From: Dryomyza anilis
Taxonomy: Eukaryota; Arthropoda; Insecta; Diptera; Dryomyzidae
NCBI GenBank assembly: GCA_951804985.1
Contig: OX638132.1
Coordinates: 18,581,529-18,645,528 of the forward strand
DNA length: 64,000 bases
Reading direction: 5' to 3'
Positions 10,619 to 20,500 of the stretch are shown piece after piece (the stretch's first letter is position 1; each line of letters opens with the position of its first letter). A program made the translations under genes and the position numbers. The notes beneath the pieces were generated by a model, which was not told where the DNA came from, did no database searches, and saw only the letters and a program-made list of their open reading frames with translations.

Positions 10619-12252
10619 ATGGCCCTACGCCTTACACAACGCCTGCTTCAGACACAAGCACCCTTCCTGACCAGAGTGAGTGGTTCCTCGAGTAGATGAA
10701 AGTTTTTTTATCCAAACTGCAGACAAGAAAAAATTACATAATGAAATCGGCAAAATACACACAGCTACATTTTCACATTTTCACATTGATAATTGTATTT
10801 CGTACTTCTATGCACAGGGATATCCGTTGCTGGTGACCAAGGAAAAGGTGGAGGAGGTGGCACACACCAAAACGGCTCTTCAAAAGAAACAAACGGTTAG
10901 TCTCGATTGGAAGAATATGCAAAATATTTGAGGTTAAACGATCTATGTTTACACAATATATTCTTTATTTTGTTCTTTATACTGATGCATAGCGCACTGA
11001 TATCCCTTCGGCACAATATGGTGGACGTCATGCCGTTACAATGTTGCCCGGTGGAGGAATCGGTCCAGAGCTTATGACGTACGTGCGCGAAATCTTTGCT
11101 TATTGCGGTGCTCCCATCGATTTTGAAGTGATCGAAATTGATCCTTCCACTCAAGGGAACGACGATCTGGAGTATGCCATCACATCGATCAAGCGTAATA
11201 ATGTCGCCATCAAGGGCAACATTGAGACCACGTCAAAGGAACTGACCGAGATGTCGCGCAATGTGTCCATTCGCAATGAGTTGGATTTGTATGTGAATGT
11301 GGTGCATTGCAAGTCGTACCCAGGCATACCGGCGCGTCATCAAAATATCGATGTGGTACTCATTCGTCAGAATACCGACGGTGAGTATGCTATGTTGGAG
11401 CACCAGTCGGTGCCCGGTATTGTGGAGAGCATGAAGGTGGTTTCCGTGGACAACGCCGAACGTGTGGCCCGCTATGCCTTTGAGTATGCACGTCAAAACA
11501 ACCGCAAGAAGGTGACCACCATACACAAGGCCAACATCATGAAGTTGTCCGACGGTCTCTTCTTAGAGGTGGCCAAGCGGGTGCACAAGGATTATCCAGA
11601 GATTCAGCACAACGACATGATCATCGACAACACTTGCATGCAGTTAGTGTCCAATCCGCATCAGGCATGTTATAGTTTCAGATGACTTTTTTCGTAATTT
11701 TAAATGTTTTGTTCACGCTTTATTTTTGGGCAGTTTGATGTCATGAACATGACCAACTTGTACGGCACTATTGTGTCTAATGTCATATGTGGTTTGATTG
11801 GCGGCGCTGGTCTTCTCTCCGGCCGCAACTACGGCGATCATGTGCGTTAAATGCAGACTTTAGTTATTATAGAAATTTTAATTAATATTTTGCTTATTAT
11901 TCTGTACGCATTTTAGTATGCTATCTTTGAGCCCGGCACCCGCAACACTGGTACTTCTATCGCCGGCAAAAACATTGCCAACCCCATAGCCATGATCAAT
12001 GCCAGCGTTGACATGCTCAACCATCTGGGACATAAGGAGCACGCCAAGGTTATACAGGAGGCCGTTTACCAGACCATTGTCGAAGATTGCGTGCGCACAC
12101 CAGGTATGTTTTATTGTTTTATCTGAGGTTTTTTGTTCGTTTCAAGTTTAATGGTGTTTTCCATAATACTAGACTTGGGTGGCAATCACAGCAGCACCGA
12201 TGTCGTTGAGAACATACTGAAGATTCTGGCAAACAAACGCGTCAATTGGTAA
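10619..12252 (+). CDS. Idh3g: NAD-dependent isocitrate dehydrogenase, gamma subunit, mitochondrial
   Basis: Regulatory subunit of the TCA-cycle enzyme converting isocitrate to 2-oxoglutarate in the mitochondrial matrix. Six exons: 10619-10675, 10818-10895, 10993-11664, 11734-11841, 11917-12103 and 12173-12252, giving 393 residues, the usual gamma length. The N-terminus [19 protein letters not shown] is basic with few acids, fitting a mitochondrial presequence. Gamma-type blocks are [52 protein letters not shown] and TPDLGG. I choose gamma rather than beta because of YGGRH near the start, the GNIET block and TRNTG. Two oddities: intron 3 begins with GC (CAG|GCATGT), and the loop usually read PGDGIGPE is PGGGIGPE here. 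All other introns are GT-AG and short. Confidence 0.92.
11665..11733 (+). other. Non-canonical GC-AG intron of Idh3g
   Basis: Joining NPHQ (ending at 11664) to [11 protein letters not shown] (from 11734) restores the conserved protein across the boundary in phase 0. This requires a donor of CAG|GCATGT. The nearest GT (11669) would put TGA in frame after splicing. The acceptor TTTTTGGGCAG is ordinary. Length 69 bp. Confidence 0.8.
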
Positions 12253-13618
12253 ACCAGCAGTTTTTGCTATTTTACTTTGTATACTTTGCAAGTATTGCAT
12301 CTAAGAGTTTGCGTTTTTCTACATATTTGTCTTGCATTCACCTACAACTCTACACCTTGACTAGTTACTCGTATTAAGTTAATATTATTGTAATAGCTGT
12401 TTCGTGCAGCAATTGTATGCGACAGTCTGTTTTATGATTTTGTATTATTTCCAGCGAATATTTTGATTGTATTGTTTACCGTAAAATATTATTATCTTCC
12501 TTTAATTATGTATTTTGAGCTGTATATCACTTTGCTAGTCTTGTTAACAAATCTAAATGTAGTTTTGCCTGCACTAACACCTTTTTACTTATATAAGCAT
12601 GTTTTCCAATTGTAATTTGTATAATTTCTCAAGCACACACCACACCTATACACTTGACACACATCTTATATTGTAGTTGTAGTTCTGGGCCTTATACTCA
12701 GTGCCAGAGGTAGTCGTTTCCGGTAGCAAAAACACTTTACACATTCAACCAGCGCTTGGTTATAATCACTTCTTTAATATGTACCCAATATGTTCACTAA
12801 CAAAATATATCAAATTTTATTTCTTCAAAATTCTGCCACAACCCCCATCCCCAACAATTAACATAATTGCGGGTTCACAGGCCACATGGAAACTTTTTCT
12901 GCCAATTTTAAGTACAACAACAAGTGTAGCCACTACTACTAGCTACGATTAAAACGCATTTCATCTCAAAAAAAAAAACAAAAAACTATAAATCCAAAAC
13001 TGAATAACTTTTTAATTAATTTAAAACTAAATCAAAAAACATTTAACAATTTGAATTATGCTGTGAATGTCTCCCTCCGCCCCCTTTCCACAATGTACGT
13101 GCTGTTTACCCGTTCCTGTAACTGCCGTTGCCTTTGGATACATAACACGCATAGTTTTTGTCCAAATAACGCCAAAAGCATTAGCTGTTGAGAGCTGTCT
13201 CAAAAAGCAGCCTCAGGTAATTTTGAATCTGTTTTGCATTTCTACAATATTCGATTTGTTCTAATTATATTTTTCTTTGTTTATATTTTTTCTAGATTAC
13301 TACGTCAATGCGCTGTGCGAAATTGAGCAAGTCGTTTACTTTAATTTAAGCCTTAATGTTTTATCTCCTTTCAAAGTTATCTATTGTACTTTAGCGCGAC
13401 TTTTTATAATTTATTTTATTGTTACCTTTATTACAAATTAACGATATAGACATTGATTTTAAACGGCAGCAAATGTCAACAGCAGCAAACTATTAAGTGA
13501 TCTGATTTATTTTGTATTATGTATTATGGTAATGTTTTTTTTTGTTTTTTAATTTTACGCATGAAAATTATTTAAATTATATAACAAAATTTTGTAAACA
13601 ATAATTTAATCGAATAAA
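12253..13618 (+). other. 3' region of Idh3g with candidate poly(A) signal
   Basis: The sequence after the Idh3g stop is AT-rich and non-coding. The clearest AATAAA is at 13613-13618, about 1.36 kb downstream; ATTAAA occurs near 12950. Whether the transcript really extends that far is not known. The stretch also contains an intron-like unit listed separately. Confidence 0.4.
13067..13349 (+). other. Possible spliced small ORF or 3' UTR intron downstream of Idh3g
   Basis: A 50-codon frame from 13067 (MSPSAPFPQ...) runs to CAG at 13215, followed by a good donor GTAATT, a T-rich tract and acceptor TTTTTTCTAG at 13286-13295. Joining in phase 0 gives about 17 further residues (ITTSMRCAKLSKS...) before a stop near 13347. 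No family is recognised. It could be a lineage-specific small gene, an alternative 3' part of Idh3g, or chance. Confidence 0.3.
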
Positions 13619-14009
13619 ACTGACACTACATAAAGGTTTAAAATCGAAATGAAGTGATTGAAATTAATTCTGAATGCGCTAACTTTGTTATAGAAATTCA
13701 ACCAACATTTTTTTTTTCAAAACATTTAGCGTATTCACAGTTCGTCGTATTTTAGTATGGTATTCGTACCATGTAGTGTATATACGATACAATAACAGAA
13801 ACGTCAATTTGTTGTCGTAACCCTTATAAAAATGAAATACCACAAGTGTTGTATTTAAGAGTAGCCCTGAGACGACCTGTTTTTTGGCGTCGTGTTTTGT
13901 GAAAGAAAAATTTTAAAATTGAATATTTTGAGTGCACATAAAATGGTAATTTATTTGTCTTTCTTTTAAAATAATTTTAATGTATATATAATTACTGGTA
14001 TTGTCGCAT
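13619..14009. other. Gene-free stretch
   Basis: No gene recognised. A TATA-like CCTTATAAAA near 13822 and a later ATG directly followed by GTAATT (13944) superficially resemble a 5' exon, but nothing downstream continues it. Confidence 0.4.
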
Positions 14010-14205
14010 CGGAGAGACAAAAGATTCAGTAGCACAGGTTATGATCAGAGCCGGGTCTTAATTATTATTTTTCTAAACCTCACGGCAGTAAATGGCAAAC
14101 CTCCGAGAGTGAATATTGCCTTAAAAAGGCTCTCACCGCATCGTTCGTATACGGCAATAAAATATAGATCCTTCCCAGTGTTGCCACTTTGGTGTATTTC
14201 CACAA
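14010..14205 (+). mobile_element. Degenerate SINE family 1 copy
   Basis: Body blocks GGCAGTAAATGGCAAACCTC, GAGAGTGAATATTGCC and GGCTCTCACC match the complete SINE at 5882-6195. The tRNA-like head is largely eroded and no clear triplet tail remains. Confidence 0.65.
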
Positions 14206-14730
14206 AAACATTGTATTTTTGATGTGTATAATTCAGAATTAAATAAAATAGTTGATATTTCAGCATCGTACTTCAAAAAATGTTTTGCACATTCCTATTT
14301 AAATCAAACAAAAATATTTAAAATATCACTACATTTTAGGAGTTACATTTTTCAGAAAAATTTTAAGAGTTTCAAGAATATTTGCAGATAGATATATAAA
14401 ACACTATCGCCACTGCAACGCTGTCATTTAAATGTTCTGCAGCAGTACGGAGCCTATTTCCTATTTTTTTTAATCGTTATAACCTATATTCACACTAAAG
14501 CAGAAATAATGAGAAATGTAAAAATGTTGTAAAAGAAATGTAAAATATAATGTATTTGGATTATTAATCATAGCGATACCAATTTTTTTTTAGATATTTC
14601 GAAAATGAGAAACGTCTTTGTAAATTATGAAATGCAACATTCATAATACAATTTTGTAAAAGGTTAGAGATCCCATTAAAAATCGCAGTATCTCAGTGTA
14701 TTTACTTCGGATGTTGATGATTTTGGTACC

Positions 14731-14941
14731 AAACTGTACTGTATGTGAAAATTACGCCTAATTTTGTATTATTATCCGATTTTAAATGATATGTTGATGC
14801 CATTGTAAGTTGTGACACACTTAATTTTGTATGAAGTAAGTGCAATATTGAGACTGAAAATAGTTTTGTTTCTTCTGTAACATTCATTTTGTAAGAGGTA
14901 TTAGAAAACGAAGATAGGCGGTTTTGCAGTATCACCGTCGA
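14731..14941. mobile_element. MITE, TCGGTGATACTG family, copy 1
   Basis: Shares ACTTAATTTTGTATGAAGTA, AAATTACGCCTAATTTTG and the end GCGGTTTTGCAGTATCACCG with copies at 48146-48361 and 29053-29175. The left end is eroded, so its limit is approximate. Confidence 0.65.
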
Positions 14942-16105
14942 AATTTACCATTTTTTACAAAAAAAAAAACCGCTTCAATTACACTTAAAAACTGAACCAG
15001 CAACGCACACTCCTGTTCCAAAACGTCTGCGAATATGACGCGGTGAACTTTCCATGAAGCCAAGATCTTGCAGCGCGTCTTCTCGCTGATTTCGCTTGCA
15101 TTTGGAAATTTAAACTCTGTCGTCACACAAACCGGAACAGACCATGGGTTTAAACACGCATGTAATGCTACGAGGACGTAACGCACATCATGGATATCTA
15201 AAAATTCGTGTTCATCACCAACAGCAGCTTAGCTATTAGTCGTGGCGAGAGATTTTTAATTGCGATCAGCAGGGTCAGATAGGAAGCATATATTCCTAAA
15301 TCTTTGGCTTCGGAGAAACCAAAAAAGTTGTAGTATGATTTGTTTACCCATTTCGGAATATTGTTTTTGTATACTTTTTAATCAATTTTAGCTGTATTAA
15401 TTCGGTTGCTTTACACAAGATAAAATTATTTAAAAATAGCCAAAAATGATTGACCATGTACAGACAAGGTCTGGAAAAAATCCACATTAAAAAAAATATC
15501 TACTCCACCGTATTTTTATTGGATATTTTATAAATAACATCATTTCAATAAGTTCAGTTTTTCAAGGTATTACTTCCCAGCCTTTCACTGCCGAGAACTG
15601 TTAAATAACCTTTGGTTAAAACATTATTTGGATCTACATAAAGGCCTATGTTGTATAATCAAGGCCTATATGCATCTTTTCATTATCAACTTCACCAGAT
15701 ATTTTAGTGGTAATAATAGTGATTTTCGATTTCGTGATTTATATCCAATTTTTAAATTTTCAAAAAATAAATCTTAATAAAATTAAGATTATCCGAACAT
15801 TATTAATTTAGGGTATTTTGTTAATTTGCGCGCTCTAGAAGTATGCAACATCTTTTTAAAAATGATAAAGTACTAAATTAAGACGCCTAAAACTTTGTTA
15901 AAAAAGTTATTTAATTAACTTCGAATTATACCAAATTTCTAAACAATAAATTTATGAGCTGTGTCGTTGTCCATTTTCATTGTTTATAATAAAACAGCTG
16001 TTGACTAAAACAATGCCTCTGGTACATTTTCCACGCAACTAAACATCCAAACAATACTCAAAATACCCCCCACACATTAAATACAGTATTTGGGAATTTT
16101 TCAAT
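14942..16105. other. Gene-free stretch between Idh3g and RpL27
   Basis: 15000-15250 is less AT-rich and carries an 84-residue minus-strand frame, but I recognise no family and no splice context supports it. The rest is AT-rich with no element identified. Confidence 0.45.
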
Positions 16106-16111
16106 TTTATT
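16106..16111 (-). terminator. Candidate poly(A) signal of RpL27
   Basis: AATAAA on the minus strand, about 135 bp beyond the RpL27 stop codon, at a normal distance for a short 3' UTR. Confidence 0.6.
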
Positions 16112-16245
16112 ATTTTATCTGTAACTTTTGACAATGCCTCCTGCTCCGCCACACAATAAACATATAAAAACTATGTTCATCAGTTCTATAGTTAAAAGTA
16201 AAAAAAGAAATGCACTCGCGTGCAACATTTTCTTCTCTTCTTCGC

Positions 16246-16653
16246 TTAGAAACGCAACTTCTGGAAGAACCACTTGTTCTTGCCCTCCTTGTAGGTGGAC
16301 TCGAATTTGACGCGTGTCTGGAAACGGTGTGTTTTCCTCTTGACGGGGTCCTTCAGATCCTTGATCGAGATCTTGTCCAGACTGATGTCGTGCGCCGCAT
16401 AACGGGTGGGCATCAGATGGTTGTAGTTGAGAACCTTCAGGAAAGGCTTGATCTTGGACTTCTTCTTCAGCTTGTTCTTGCCCATGCTCTTGGTCACCTT
16501 GCGTGGGTATCTGTCGATACCAGCGACCAGAGCGTGTCCGAAAGGCTTCTCGGGGGTGCCATCGTCTGAGGTTTTGACGATGATGGCTTTGCGGCCGGCG
16601 TAACGTCCACTAAGGACAATTACAATTTTATGCTGTTTCATAATCTTCCTCAT
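16246..16653 (-). CDS. RpL27: Large-subunit ribosomal protein eL27
   Basis: Component of the cytosolic 60S subunit. The 135-residue frame has the family's usual length and ends in the characteristic [12 protein letters not shown]. An N-terminal KOW-type region ([19 protein letters not shown]) is followed by [15 protein letters not shown], the lysine-rich [23 protein letters not shown] and [18 protein letters not shown]. The start MRKIMKQ fits the family start; the second residue is usually small or hydrophobic, and the His before KIVIV replaces the common Gly. The coding region has no intron, but an acceptor CGCCTGCAG|CC lies 9 bases upstream of the ATG, giving a 5' UTR intron. It is convergent with Idh3g. 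Confidence 0.97.
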   Translation of the reverse strand: MRKIMKQHKIVIVLSGRYAGRKAIIVKTSDDGTPEKPFGHALVAGIDRYPRKVTKSMGKNKLKKKSKIKPFLKVLNYNHLMPTRYAAHDISLDKISIKDLKDPVKRKTHRFQTRVKFESTYKEGKNKWFFQKLRF

Positions 16654-16662
16654 CTTGAATGG

Positions 16663-17132
16663 CTGCAGGCGTCAGGTTGATGATCAGGTTAGGTGCACAA
16701 CATAGTTGCATTGACAAATGCATTCATCAGATGGTTGAGGGAAAAAGAAAGAGAAAAAATACATCAGTCTCGTTGAAAATTTAAACTATTTTGGCAGTTA
16801 TCTATTTTTTTTTATCGACATACAATCAAGCAAAATATCAGAATATTCACAAATAATTTCAATTTTGCAGCTATTTGTATGTTTAGCTTGGTTTAAACAC
16901 TTTATTTTCGTTTGCATTTTTGACATTTGTCATCGTCAAAACGTTAATTTGTATACATCAATTTTTCAACATTATTTCACACGTCTGGCACTGTTTTAAT
17001 TGCGTAAATATTTTCACATTTTCATGCAACACATAATAACGCACACGTGTTTGCATGATTTCTATTCATAATTTCTGATATTTTACTTGATTTATTCGAT
17101 TTAAAATTGGAAAAATTCCGTGCACCACTTAC
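16663..17132 (-). other. 5' UTR intron of RpL27
   Basis: On the minus strand the donor ACCT|GTAAGTGG is at 17133/17132 and the acceptor GCCTGCAG ends at 16663, with a branch-point-like CTAAC about 30 bases before it. This gives a 470-bp intron with the first exon wholly non-coding. Confidence 0.75.
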
Positions 17133-17170
17133 AGGTCTTATGGCTGACCGGATATAGAGAAAGAGAGACG
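17133..17170 (-). promoter_or_regulatory. RpL27 first exon and TCT/TOP-type start region
   Basis: Minus-strand CTCTCTTTCTCTATATCC (17150-17167) is a pyrimidine tract matching the TCT initiator and 5' terminal oligopyrimidine motif typical of ribosomal protein genes, which links their translation to growth signalling. It is followed after about 15 bases by a strong GTAAGT donor. The exact start base is inferred. Confidence 0.7.
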
Positions 17171-17545
17171 GGTTGACATTTCGCACGTTGATTTGACGTT
17201 TCGGTTATATTGAGCAACGAGTTGTCATATTGAGCAAAATAACATGGCGGCAAATGCTGTGTTTACACGACATACTGCTTATTTTGAGATGTGTTTAATA
17301 ATTTGACAGGGTGTAGTTGGGAATACACTTTACATATACATATAACATTTTTTTTTTGAGTGAATACATTTTCTTTTAGAGATTCTCTGGCTCCTATCAA
17401 TACTTCGATGATTAAAACTGGAATTATAATGGAAGTACGTTCTCAAATGTCACCGGAACGAATGGTAAACTAGAAATCCAAATGCAACGTACGTTACCCC
17501 GAGTAGAAATTTAGTTCAGGGTGCGATCATTGTCACAGATTGTCA
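17171..17545. other. Spacer between RpL27 promoter and satellite
   Basis: About 375 bp containing any upstream RpL27 control elements. It has a short repeat of ATATTGAGCAA (17208, 17228) and no gene. Confidence 0.5.
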
Positions 17546-20500
17546 GATTTGAGGAATCGCTCAATCGAATTATATAAAATTTGCAGGGATTTCTGCTGAA
17601 ATATATTTCTATAAAATGCGCCTACTTTCGACCCTCTAGGACGCTCCGTTTAGGAGTTATAGCCATTTAAAAAAATTGTTTGAAAATCGAAATTCAAAAC
17701 CCGATTTCTGAGGAACCGCTCAATAGAATTATATGAAATTTGCAGTGATTTCTGCTGAAATATATTTCTATAAAATGAGCCTACTTTAGACCCTCTAAGG
17801 CGCTCCGTTTAGGAGTTATAGCCATTTAAAGACATTTTTTGAAAATCGAAATTCAAAACTTGATTTCTGAGGAATCGCTCAATCGAATTACATGAAATTT
17901 CTGCTGAAATATATTTCAATAAAATGCGCCTACTTTCGACCCTCTAGGATGCTCCGTTTAGGAGTTATAGCCATTTAAAGAAGTTTTTTGAAAATCTAAA
18001 TTCAAAACCCGATTTCTGAGGAACCGCTCAATCGAATTATATGAAATTTGCAGTGAATTCTGCTGAAATATATTTCTATAAAATGCGCCTACTTTCGACC
18101 CTCTAGGACGCTCCGTTTAGGAGTTATAGCCATTTAAAGACATTTTTTGAAAATCGAAATTCAAAACCCGATTTCTGAGGAATCGCTCAATCGAATTATA
18201 TGAAATTTGCAGTGAATTCTGCTGAAATATATTTCTATAAAATGCGCCTACTTTCGACCCTCTAGGACGCTCCGTTTAGGAGTTATAGCCATTTAAAGAA
18301 GTTTTTTGAAAATCGAAATTCAAAACCCGATTTCTGAGGAACCGCTCAATCGAATTATATGAAATTTCTGCTGAAATATATTTCTATAAAATGCGCCTAC
18401 TTTCGACCCTCTAGGATGCTCCGTTTAGGAGTTATAGCCATTTAAAGAAGTTTTTTGAAAATCGAAATTCAAAACCCGATTTCTGAGGAACCGCTCAATA
18501 GAATTATATGAAATTTGCAGTGATTTCTGCTGAAATATATTTCTATAAAATGAGCCTACTTTAGACCCTCTAAGGCGCTCCGTTTAGGAGTTATAGCCAT
18601 TTAAAGAAGTTTTTTGAAAATCGAAATTCAAAACCCGATTTCTGAGGAACCGCTCAATCGAATTATATGAAATTTCTGCTGAAATATATTTCTATAAAAT
18701 GCGCCTACTTTCGACCCTCTAAGGCGCTCCGTTTAGGAGTTATAGCCATTTAAAGAAATTTTTTGAAAATTGAAATTCAAAACCCGATTTCTGAGGAATC
18801 GCTCAATCGAATTATATGAAATTTCTGCTGAAATATATTTCTATAAAATGCGCCTACTTTCGACCCTCTAGGACGCTCCGTTTAGGAGTTATAGCCATTT
18901 AAAGAAGTTTTTTGAAAATCTAAATTCAAAACCCGATTTCTGAGGAACCGCTCAATCGAATTATATGAAATTTGCAGTGATTTCTGCTGAAATATATTTC
19001 TATAAAATGCGCCTACTTTCGACCCTCTAGGACGTTCCGTTTAGGAGTTATAGCCATTTAAAGAAATTTTTTGAAAATCGAAATTCAAAACCCGATTTCT
19101 GAGGAATCGCTCAATCGAATTATATGAAATTTGCAGTGAATTCTGCTGAAATATATTTCTATAAAATGCGCCTACTTTCGACCCTCTAGGACGCTCCGTT
19201 TAGGAGTTATAGCCATTTAAAGAAGTTTTTTGAAAATCGAAATTCAAAACCCGATTTCTGAGGAACCGCTCAATCGAATTATATGAAATTTCTGCTGAAA
19301 TATATTTCTATAAAATGCGCCTACTTTCGACCCTCTAGGACGCTCCGTTTAGGAGTTATAGCCATTTAAAGAAATTTTTTGAAAATCGAAATTCAAAACC
19401 CGATTTCTGAGGAATCGCTCAAATGCGCCTACTTTCGACCCTCTAGGACGCTCCGTTTAGGAGTTATAGCCATTTAAAGAAATTTTTTGAAAATCGAAAT
19501 TCAAAACCCGATTTCTGAGGAATCGCTCAATCGAATTATATGAAATTTGCAGTGAATTCTGCTGAAATATATTTCTATAAAATGCGCCTACTTTCGACCC
19601 TCTAGGACGCTCCGTTTAGGAGTTATAGCCATTTAAAGAAGTTTTTTGAAAATCGAAATTCAAAACCCGATTTCTGAGGAACCGCTCAATCGAATTATAT
19701 GAAATTTCTGCTGAAATATATTTCTATAAAATGCGCCTACTTTCGACCCTCTAGGACGCTCCGTTTAGGAGTTATAGCCATTTAAAGAAGTTTTTTGAAA
19801 ATCGAAATTCAAAACCCGATTTCTGAGGAACCGCTCAATCGAATTATATGAAATTTCTGCTGAAATATATTTCTATAAAATGCGCCTACTTTCGACCCTC
19901 TAGGACGCTCCGTTTAGGAGTTATAGCCATTTAAAGAAATTGTTTGAAAATCGAAATTCAAAACCCGATTTCAGAGGAACCGCTCAATCGAATTATATGA
20001 AATTTGCAGTGATTTCTGCTGAAATATATTTCTATAAAATGCTTTCGACCCTCTAGGACGCTCCGTTTAGGAGTTATAGCCATTTAAAGAAATTGTTTGA
20101 AAATCGAAATTCAAAACCCGATTTCTGAGGAACCGCTCAATCGAATTATATGAAATTTCTGCTGAAATATATTTCTATAAAATGCGCCTACTTTCGACCC
20201 TCTAGGACGCTCCGTTTAGGAGTTATAGCCATTTAAAGAAATTGTTTGAAAATCGAAATTCAAAACCCGATTTCTGAGGAACCGCTCAATCGAATTATAT
20301 GAAATTTGCAGTGAATTCTGCTGAAATATATTTCTATAAAATGCGCCTACTTTCGACCCTCTAGGACGCTCCGTTTAGGAGTTATAGCCATTTAAAGAAG
20401 TTTTTTGAAAATCGAAATTCAAAACCCGATTTCTGAGGAACCGCTCAATCGAATTATATGAAATTTCTGCTGAAATATATTTCTATAAAATGCGCCTACT

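Noticed and set aside
10993..12252. Assignment of the isocitrate dehydrogenase gene as the beta subunit
   Set aside because: YGGRH before the PG loop, the GNIET block and TRNTG...KNIANP fit gamma better than beta.
14932..15186. 84-residue minus-strand frame in a less AT-rich patch
   Set aside because: No recognisable family, and its 3' end overlaps a MITE end at 14931-14941.
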